Assembly (NCBI RefSeq): GCF_900177245.1
Contig: NZ_FXBM01000002.1
Location: 682,001 to 746,000, forward strand
Reading direction: 5' to 3'
DNA from: Rathayibacter oskolensis
GTDB taxonomy: Bacteria; Actinomycetota; Actinomycetes; Actinomycetales; Microbacteriaceae
Length of the DNA stretch: 64,000 nucleotides
This document shows positions 57,929 to 64,000 of the stretch, piece after piece (positions within the stretch are counted from its first letter, which is position 1; each line of letters starts with the position of its first letter). The notes under the pieces were generated by a model, which saw only the letters and a program-made list of their open reading frames with translations, ran no database searches and was not told the DNA's origin. The position numbers and the translations under genes are program-made.

Positions 57929-59179
57929 TCAGCCCAGGGCGTCGAGGACGGGGCGGAACTTCATCCGCGTCTCGGCGAGCTCGGAGTCGGGGTCGCTGTC
58001 GGCGACGATGCCCGCTCCGGCCCAGGCCGTGACCGCGCCGTCGCCGGAGACCTCGGCGCTGCGCAGGCCCACCGCCCACTCGCCGTCGCCGTTGCCGTCG
58101 ATCCAGCCGACCGGACCCGCGTACCGGCCGCGGTCGAAGGGCTCGAGCTCCTCGAGCAGCGCGATGGCCCGGTCGGTGGGGGTGCCCGCGACGGCGGCGG
58201 TCGGGTGCAGGGCGTCGACGAGGTCGAGGGCGGTGGAGGCGTCGTCGAGCGTCCCGCGGACGTCGGTCGCGAGGTGGAAGAGGTTGGGCAGCTCCAGCGC
58301 GAAGGGCTCGGCGCTCGTCGTCAGCGAGCCGGTGTGCGGCCGGAGCGCGCGCAGCAGGCTCTCGATCGCGAAGGCGTGCTCCGAGCGGTCCTTGGCGCTG
58401 CCGAGGAGCTCCTGCACGACGGCGGCGTCCTCGGCGGCGTCTCCTCCGCGCGCGCTGGTGCCCGCGAGCACGCGCGCCGTGACGGCGCCGTGATCGACGC
58501 CCACGAGCGTCTCGGGGCTCGCGCCGAGGAACCCGTCGACCGCGAACGTCCAGCAGTCGGGGTACCCGCTCGCGAAGTCGTGCAGGATGCGGCGGAGGTC
58601 GGCGTCGCGGGGGAGGCGGCCCACCAGATCGCGGGCGAGCACCACCTTCTCGAGGGCACCGGAGCGGATGGTGCCGACCGCGGAGGCGACCGCCTCGCGG
58701 TAGGCCTCGGGGGTCATCGTGCCGGGCGCGAGAGCGGCGCCGAACGCGTCGCCGAGGGGCGGAGCCGACGGGGCGGGCGGGAGCTGCGCCTCCTCGGCGG
58801 TCGCCGAGATGCGGGTGAGCCACGAGCGGCCGCCCCGGGTGCCGATGACGGTGTGCGGCACGATCAGGACGCTGCGCGACTCCGACCGGCCGGAGAACGC
58901 GAAGGCGCCGAAGGCGACAAGGCCCGTGCCGGGCAGGCCCAGCGGGTCCTCGACGACGGCGGAGGCGGACAGGGCGCGCCACGCGTCGGCCGCCTCGCGC
59001 AGGCGGTGCGGCCCCGAGAACTCGAGGCGCAGGGCTTCGCCGATGCCCGCGAGCCCCGTTCCGCGCCGCTGCCACAGCAGCGGGTGGTGCGGGTCGATCA
59101 GCGGGATCAGCTCCTGCGGGGTGTCCAGCGGGATCGTCCCCACGTGGAGAGGAGGGGCCCCGGCGCCGATGAGCGTCAC
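57929..59179 (-). CDS. menF: Isochorismate synthase
   Basis: A 416-residue chorismate-using enzyme, first step of menaquinone synthesis. It has the conserved ALEKVVLARDL with the water-activating Lys, GASPETLVGV, LAGTSARGGD, HLATDVRG, LHPTAAVAGTP and the closing GPVGWIDGNGDGEWAVGLR with metal-binding acidic residues. TACTCT ends 6 nt before the GTG, so probably leaderless. It is convergent with menD, 13 nt apart. Confidence 0.93.
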   Translation of the reverse strand: MTLIGAGAPPLHVGTIPLDTPQELIPLIDPHHPLLWQRRGTGLAGIGEALRLEFSGPHRLREAADAWRALSASAVVEDPLGLPGTGLVAFGAFAFSGRSESRSVLIVPHTVIGTRGGRSWLTRISATAEEAQLPPAPSAPPLGDAFGAALAPGTMTPEAYREAVASAVGTIRSGALEKVVLARDLVGRLPRDADLRRILHDFASGYPDCWTFAVDGFLGASPETLVGVDHGAVTARVLAGTSARGGDAAEDAAVVQELLGSAKDRSEHAFAIESLLRALRPHTGSLTTSAEPFALELPNLFHLATDVRGTLDDASTALDLVDALHPTAAVAGTPTDRAIALLEELEPFDRGRYAGPVGWIDGNGDGEWAVGLRSAEVSGDGAVTAWAGAGIVADSDPDSELAETRMKFRPVLDALG

Positions 59180-59394
59180 TCCTTCAGAGTACGCCTGCGT
59201 CGGAAGATGAGCGGTTCTACGCCGTGGAGCCCCTCGCGCGGGGGTGCACTGCTAGCGTGATCCGGCCGGGGCCGCCGGGCTAGGCGGAGCAGGGCGGTCC
59301 CGGCACTCGCACAGACGCGCCACGACCTCGATCGACGCCGTGAGAGGGCGGATGCACAGCCGCCGCGACGCCCCGCCGCCTAGACTTGACGATC

Positions 59395-60108
59395 GTGACT
59401 AAGGCAGACCTCACCAAGCGACCCGACGAGGTCGCAGCCATGTTCGACACGGTGGCGCCCGCCTACGACCTGACGAACACCGTCCTCTCCGTCGGCAACG
59501 ATCACCTCTGGCGCATCGCGACGACGCGCGCGGTCAACCCGGTCGCCGGCGAGCGGATCCTCGACGTCGCCGCCGGAACCGGCACATCGAGCGCGTCGCT
59601 GGCCCGGTCGGGCGCGCAGGTCGTCGCCGCCGACTTCTCCCGCGGGATGATCTCGGTCGGCCGCCGCCGCCACGCCGACGACGAGCGCATCGAGTTCGTG
59701 CACGCCGACGCGATGGACCTGCCGTTCGAGGACGACTCCTTCGACGCCGTCACGATCTCGTTCGGTCTGCGCAACGTCGCAGAACCGCGCACGGCGCTCG
59801 CCGAGTTCCACCGCGTGGTCAAGCCGGGCGGGCGCGTCGTGATCTGCGAGTTCTCGACGCCTCCGCTGGCGCCGCTCGCCCTCGCCTACGACCTGTACCT
59901 CTCGAGGGTGATGCCCGCGATCGTGCGGCTGGCGTCGTCGAACGACCCCGCCTACGACTACCTCGGAGAGTCGATCAGGGCCTGGCCCGAGCAGAAGGTC
60001 GTCGCGGCCTGGCTCCGCGAGGCCGGCTTCGAGCGCGTCGCGTACAAGAACCTGACCGCGGGGATCGTCGCGCTGCACCGCGGGATCAAGCCGATCGCGG
60101 CCGGCTGA
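59395..60108 (+). CDS. menG: Demethylmenaquinone methyltransferase
   Basis: A 237-residue SAM-dependent C-methyltransferase (UbiE/MenG) making menaquinone from demethylmenaquinone. It has FDTVAPAYDLTNTVLS, SAM motif ILDVAAGTGTSSASLA, ISFGLRNVAEPRTAL and EFSTPPLAPL. TAGACT ends 8 nt before the GTG at 59395; a TTG at 59386 overlaps that box and is unlikely to be used. Confidence 0.95.
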   Translation: MTKADLTKRPDEVAAMFDTVAPAYDLTNTVLSVGNDHLWRIATTRAVNPVAGERILDVAAGTGTSSASLARSGAQVVAADFSRGMISVGRRRHADDERIEFVHADAMDLPFEDDSFDAVTISFGLRNVAEPRTALAEFHRVVKPGGRVVICEFSTPPLAPLALAYDLYLSRVMPAIVRLASSNDPAYDYLGESIRAWPEQKVVAAWLREAGFERVAYKNLTAGIVALHRGIKPIAAG

Positions 60109-60151
60109 TGCGCGCGGGAGGCCCCTCGGGGCGAGACGTTAGGGTTTCAGT

Positions 60152-61240
60152 GTGAACGCCAGTGCGCCCGTCGCCCGCCGCAGTCCGTCGTTGACGGCGC
60201 AGCTCGGCCTCTCCGAGCGCATCTTCTCATCGGCCACCGATCGCGCCCTCGCGCGCACGATCGACGACGGGCTGGAGCAGGTCGAAGCGGGGATGATCCA
60301 CCAGCTGTCCTTCGCCGACGCGGTCGCCGACGTCTCCACGCGGTACCTCCTCGAGGCCGGCGGCAAGCGGGTCCGTCCGATGCTCACCCTGCTCGCCGCG
60401 CAGCTGGGCCGAGGCAACACTCCCGAGGTTCTCAGCGCCGCGCAGGCCATCGAGATCACCCACCTCGGCTCCCTCTACCACGACGACGTGATGGACGAGG
60501 CGGAGAAGCGCCGCGGCGTCCCCTCGGCGCAGACGGTCTGGGGCAACAACGTCGCGATCCTCACGGGCGACCTGCTCTTCGCCCGCGCCAACCAGTTGAT
60601 GACCGAGCTCGGCGAGCGCGCGATCCGACTCCAGACCGACACCTTCGAGCGGCTGGTCCTCGGTCAGCTGCACGAGACGGTCGGCCCCAGCGCCGGTGAG
60701 GACCCGGTCGAGCACTACCTGGCCGTCCTCGCCGACAAGACCGGCTCGCTGATCGCGGCCGCCGCCCGAACCGGCGTCGTGTTCTCGGAGGCGCCCGCCG
60801 AGTTCGAGGAGGCGGTGCGGGTCTTCGGTGAGAAGATCGGCGTCGCCTTCCAGATCGTCGACGACGTCATCGACCTCTCGCCGCAGCCGGAGGAGACCGG
60901 GAAGAACCCGGGGACGGACATCCGCGCGGGTGTGTCGACCCTCCCGATCCTGCGCCTGCGCGAGCGCGCGGCCTCGGACGGGCGGGCCTCGGCACTGCTC
61001 GCGCGCATCGAGAGCTACGTGAGCCGCTCGCACGACGAGATCGCGCACACCGACGAGCAGAGCGCCGACATCACCGAGGCCATCGCCGAGCTGCGCGACC
61101 ACGAGGTGACGGCGCAGACCCTCGCCGAGGCCCACCGCTGGGCCGACGAGGCCGTCGCCGCCCTCGCCCCGCTGCCCGACGGCTCCGTCCGCAAGGCGCT
61201 CACGCGCTTCGCGGACACGGTCGTCGACCGCAACGGCTGA
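60152..61240 (+). CDS. Polyprenyl diphosphate synthase (menaquinone side chain)
   Basis: A 362-residue trans-isoprenyl diphosphate synthase that extends FPP/GGPP with IPP. First Asp-rich motif in LYHDDVMDEAEKRRG, second in FQIVDDVIDLS, and GGKRVRPMLTLL for IPP binding. Product length is not readable, but the neighbourhood implies the menaquinone tail. TAGGGT ends 6 nt before the GTG, so leaderless. Confidence 0.93.
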   Translation: MNASAPVARRSPSLTAQLGLSERIFSSATDRALARTIDDGLEQVEAGMIHQLSFADAVADVSTRYLLEAGGKRVRPMLTLLAAQLGRGNTPEVLSAAQAIEITHLGSLYHDDVMDEAEKRRGVPSAQTVWGNNVAILTGDLLFARANQLMTELGERAIRLQTDTFERLVLGQLHETVGPSAGEDPVEHYLAVLADKTGSLIAAAARTGVVFSEAPAEFEEAVRVFGEKIGVAFQIVDDVIDLSPQPEETGKNPGTDIRAGVSTLPILRLRERAASDGRASALLARIESYVSRSHDEIAHTDEQSADITEAIAELRDHEVTAQTLAEAHRWADEAVAALAPLPDGSVRKALTRFADTVVDRNG

Positions 61241-61319
61241 CACCGATCGTCGCGGCGCACTCCAGCGCCGCAGGAATGAGACCGGACGCGCGCCACGGCG
61301 CCCCGGCAGGAGGAACGCA

Positions 61320-62687
61320 ATGACCAAGCTCAGGCTGGCCATCGTCGGCGCGGGGCCCGCGGGCATCTACGCCGCCGACCTCATGATCAAGGCCGAGAAG
61401 AAGTTCGACGTCTCGATCGACCTGTTCGAGCAGCTTCCGGCGCCCTACGGTCTCGTGCGCTACGGCGTCGCGCCCGACCACCCGAGGATCAAGGGCATCG
61501 TCACGGCGCTGCGCGAGGTCCTCGATCGCGGTGACATCCGGATCTTCGGCAACGTGCACTTCGGCTCCGACATCACGCTCGAGGACCTGAAGCGGCACTA
61601 CCACGCCGTGATCTTCTCGACGGGAGCCATCCGCGACGCCCCGCTCGACATCCCGGGCATCGATCTCGAGGGCTCCTACGGCGCTGCCGAGTTCGTCAGC
61701 TGGTTCGACGGCCACCCCGACGTGCCGCGCACCTGGCCGCTCGAGGCCGCCTCCGTCGCGGTGATCGGCAACGGCAACGTGGCGCTCGACGTGTCGCGGA
61801 TGCTGGCGAAGCACGCCGACGACCTCCTCCCCACCGAGGTGCCGCCGAACGTCTACGAGGGCCTCAAGGCCTCGCCCGTGACCGACGTGCACGTGTTCGG
61901 GCGCCGGGGGCCGGCCCAGGTGAAGTTCACGCCGCTGGAGCTCCGCGAGCTCGGCGAGCTGCGCGACGTCGACATGATCGTCGCCGACGAGGACTTCGTG
62001 ATGGACCCGGCGTCGCAGGCGGCGATCGAGACCAACAAGCAGGTCATGGTCATCAACCGGGTGCTGAACCAGTGGCGCACCCGCGAGACGGGGACGGCGT
62101 CGCGACGCCTCCACCTGCACTTCTGGGCCAAGCCGCTCGAGCTCGTCGGCGACGACGAGGGGCGGGTCGCGGCGATCCGCTACGAGCGCACCGAGCCGGA
62201 CGGCGAGGGCGGCGTGCGCGGCACGGGCGAGATCCGCGAGATCGCGGTCCAGGCCGTCTACCGCGCGGTGGGGTACTTCGGCTCCCCGCTCGACGGGCTG
62301 CCGTTCGACGAGCGCCGCGGAGTGATCCCGAACCGCGAGGGCATGGTCCTGGACGACGAGGACCAGCCGGTCCACGGCGTCTACGCGACCGGCTGGATCA
62401 AGCGTGGACCGGTCGGCCTCATCGGCCACACGAAGTCCGATGCGATGGAGACCGTGGCGCACGTGCTCAACGACCAGGCGTCGTGGTGGACCCCGGTGCA
62501 CCCGGAGGAGTCGGCGGTCGTGGCGCTCCTCGAGGAGCGCGAGATCGCCTACACCGACCTCGACGGCTGGCACCGCCTCGACGAGCACGAGATGGCGCTC
62601 GGCGCCCCCGAGGGGCGCGTCCGCGTGAAGGTCGTGCCGCGCGAGGACATGATCGCGATCTCCAGGTCCGAGACCGTCCCGAGCTGA
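61320..62687 (+). CDS. FprA-type ferredoxin/adrenodoxin-NADP reductase
   Basis: A 455-residue FAD- and NADP-binding oxidoreductase like mycobacterial FprA. It has FAD motif IVGAGPAGIYAADLMIKAE, EQLPAPYGLVRYGVAPDHP, the NADP Rossmann motif VIGNGNVALDVSRML, and ATGWIKRGPVGLIGHTKSDA at the C-terminus. It passes electrons between NADPH and ferredoxin. GGAGGAACGCA precedes the ATG at 61320; a terminator follows. Confidence 0.94.
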   Translation: MTKLRLAIVGAGPAGIYAADLMIKAEKKFDVSIDLFEQLPAPYGLVRYGVAPDHPRIKGIVTALREVLDRGDIRIFGNVHFGSDITLEDLKRHYHAVIFSTGAIRDAPLDIPGIDLEGSYGAAEFVSWFDGHPDVPRTWPLEAASVAVIGNGNVALDVSRMLAKHADDLLPTEVPPNVYEGLKASPVTDVHVFGRRGPAQVKFTPLELRELGELRDVDMIVADEDFVMDPASQAAIETNKQVMVINRVLNQWRTRETGTASRRLHLHFWAKPLELVGDDEGRVAAIRYERTEPDGEGGVRGTGEIREIAVQAVYRAVGYFGSPLDGLPFDERRGVIPNREGMVLDDEDQPVHGVYATGWIKRGPVGLIGHTKSDAMETVAHVLNDQASWWTPVHPEESAVVALLEEREIAYTDLDGWHRLDEHEMALGAPEGRVRVKVVPREDMIAISRSETVPS

Positions 62688-62700
62688 CGCTCCTCCATCA

Positions 62701-62726
62701 GGGCCCTCCGGAGATCCGGGGGGCCC
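62701..62726 (+). terminator. Rho-independent terminator after the FprA-type gene
   Basis: GGGCCCTCCGG-agat-CCGGGGGGCCC: 11 pairs with one T-G wobble, followed by TTCGTCGTCG, 13 nt after the stop. Confidence 0.8.
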
Positions 62727-62761
62727 TTCGTCGTCGTCGCGCGCATGTCGGAGGCCTCCCG

Positions 62762-62767
62762 TATCAT
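62762..62767 (+). promoter_or_regulatory. -10 box for the UvrA-like gene
   Basis: TATCAT lies 27 nt ahead of the ATG, implying a leader of about 20 nt that contains AGGACAGGGA as ribosome site. No clear -35 is visible. Confidence 0.4.
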
Positions 62768-62794
62768 GCGGGCAACCACGAGGACAGGGACGCC

Positions 62795-64000
62795 ATGACC
62801 ACTGCAGGCCCGCACGACGTCATCCGGGTGCGCGGCGCCCGCCAGAACAATCTGCGCGGAGTCGACGTCGACATCCCCAAGCGCCGCATCACGGTCTTCA
62901 CCGGCGTCTCGGGCTCCGGCAAGTCGTCGCTCGTGTTCGGCACCATCGCCGCCGAGTCGCAGCGCCTGATCAACGAGACCTACTCCGCGTTCCTCCAGCA
63001 GTTCATGGGGTCGCCCGCCCGGCCCGACGTCGAGTCGCTCGACGGCCTGTCCGCGACGATCGTCGTCGACCAGGAGCGGATGGGCGCGAACGCCCGCTCG
63101 ACCGTGGGCACCGCCACCGACGCCTACACGATGCTGCGCATCCTCTTCAGCCGCATCGGCGACCCCCACGTCGGCACGAGCGGAGCCTTCTCGTTCAACC
63201 TGCCCGAGGGGATGTGCCCTCGGTGCGAGGGCACGGGCCGCGTCTCCGACATCGACCTCGACGCGCTGTTCGACCGGTCGAAGTCGCTCGACGACGGCGC
63301 CCTCGACGCCATCCCCAACTTCGTCGTCGGCGGCTGGTACTGGAAGAGCCTCGCCGAGTCGGGCCTCTACCCCTCCGATGTGCCGATCGCCGAGTTCACC
63401 CCCGAGCAGCTCGACGACTTCCTCTACCGGCCCGCCACGAAGATGGCGATCGCGGGGATGAACCTGACCTACGAGGGCCTCGTGGTCAAGGTCACCCGGC
63501 TCTACCTCGCGAAGGAGGCGGCGCAGGCGCACATCCGGGCGTTCGCCGAGCGCGTGGCCACCTTCGCGGCCTGCCCCGAGTGCGGCGGCGCCCGGCTGAC
63601 GCGGGCGGCGCTCTCCTCCCTCATCGAGGGCCGCAACATCGCCGAGTGCTCATCGATGCAGGCGACGGACCTGGCCGAGTGGCTGCGGGGCGTGCGCGAT
63701 CCCTCCGTCGCCCCGATCGTCGAGACGCTGCTCGGCACCCTCGACTCGCTCGTGCAGGTGGGGCTCGGCTACCTCTCGCTCGATCGCGAGTCGGGCACGC
63801 TCTCGGGCGGCGAGGCGCAGAGGGTCAAGATGGTGCGGCACCTCGGCTCGAGCCTCACCGACATCACCTACGTCTTCGACGAGCCGACGGCGGGGCTCCA
63901 TCCGCACGACGTGTCGCGGGTCGTCGAGCTGCTGCGGCAGCTCCGCGACAAGGGCAACACGGTGCTGGTCGTCGAGCACAAGCCCGAGATCATCCGGGTC
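62795..64000 (+). CDS. UvrA-like ABC ATPase, cut by window edge
   Basis: The first 402 codons of an ABC ATPase of the UvrA family. It has RQNNLRGVDVDIPKRRI, Walker A GVSGSGKSS, a zinc CxxC pair (MCPRCEGTGRV, then ACPECGGARL), signature LSGGEAQRVKMVRHLG and Walker B VFDEPTAGLH. The opening differs from canonical UvrA, and the zinc and signature regions arrive early, because the insertion domains are shorter. This fits the compact UvrA-like group sometimes linked to drug resistance. Repair activity with UvrB is uncertain. ATG at 62795 after AGGGA. Confidence 0.9.
   Translation, partial: MTTAGPHDVIRVRGARQNNLRGVDVDIPKRRITVFTGVSGSGKSSLVFGTIAAESQRLINETYSAFLQQFMGSPARPDVESLDGLSATIVVDQERMGANARSTVGTATDAYTMLRILFSRIGDPHVGTSGAFSFNLPEGMCPRCEGTGRVSDIDLDALFDRSKSLDDGALDAIPNFVVGGWYWKSLAESGLYPSDVPIAEFTPEQLDDFLYRPATKMAIAGMNLTYEGLVVKVTRLYLAKEAAQAHIRAFAERVATFAACPECGGARLTRAALSSLIEGRNIAECSSMQATDLAEWLRGVRDPSVAPIVETLLGTLDSLVQVGLGYLSLDRESGTLSGGEAQRVKMVRHLGSSLTDITYVFDEPTAGLHPHDVSRVVELLRQLRDKGNTVLVVEHKPEIIRV

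Overview
The window reads as chromosome of a very GC-rich Gram-positive actinobacterium, most likely family Microbacteriaceae (a Rathayibacter/Leifsonia-like genus). This is inferred from gene content: a full menaquinone route, the mycobacterial-type bS22 mini-protein, an archaeal-type AspRS, a ResB/CcsB/CcdA cytochrome c system and class A PBPs with PASTA. It also rests on the many genes whose start codon lies about 6 nt behind a TAnnnT box, with no ribosome site (leaderless). No rRNA, tRNA, CRISPR, transposase or phage gene was found.

Layout. 1-5.8 kb: a cut-off YdcF-like protein, a ferritin-like unknown, an EamA exporter, then a GAF regulator, aldehyde dehydrogenase and DUF779 set. 5.8-10.8 kb: two tandem class A penicillin-binding proteins. 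11.1-12.7 kb: cysK-cysE, which turn serine into cysteine. 12.7-16.5 kb: photolyase, a MarR regulator, a repeat-rich non-coding stretch, and an OmpR-type DNA-binding protein without receiver domain. That last gene is preceded by an unlisted 33-residue leaderless ORF ending in a cysteine cluster. 16.5-24 kb: housekeeping genes upp, tadA, a glutamine amidotransferase, a CDF exporter, proC, the KtrAB potassium system, an ArsR-type regulator, bS22, a glutaredoxin-like protein and a Dabb-domain gene broken by an in-frame TGA. 24-25.7 kb: a Pro/Glu- and Gly/Thr-repeat surface protein.

25.8-32.9 kb is a sugar island: binding protein, two permeases and GH2 beta-galactosidase, each overlapping the next by 4 nt, facing a TetR regulator across a palindrome. 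32.9-36.4 kb holds AspRS, a WYL regulator, a VOC protein and an SDR. 36.5-41.3 kb is a cytochrome c maturation operon: phosphatase, TlpA-like lipoprotein, CcdA, ResB, CcsB. 41.4-46 kb holds a nucleoside hydrolase and a FadR-type regulator, plus a DUF1537 four-carbon acid kinase with a 3-hydroxyisobutyrate-dehydrogenase-like enzyme, probably for threonate-like acids.

46-62.7 kb is the menaquinone region: menC, menB, menE, menA, menD, menF, menG and the polyprenyl diphosphate synthase, then an FprA-type ferredoxin reductase. It is interrupted by a secreted propeller-like protein, a membrane protein, a GH15 hydrolase and Dps. The cytochrome and quinone genes together make much of the respiratory machinery. 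The window ends inside a UvrA-like ABC ATPase.

Copies of one imperfect palindromic intergenic element recur at about 5.3, 15.0, 25.8 and 52.2 kb, with a fragment at 55.4 kb.
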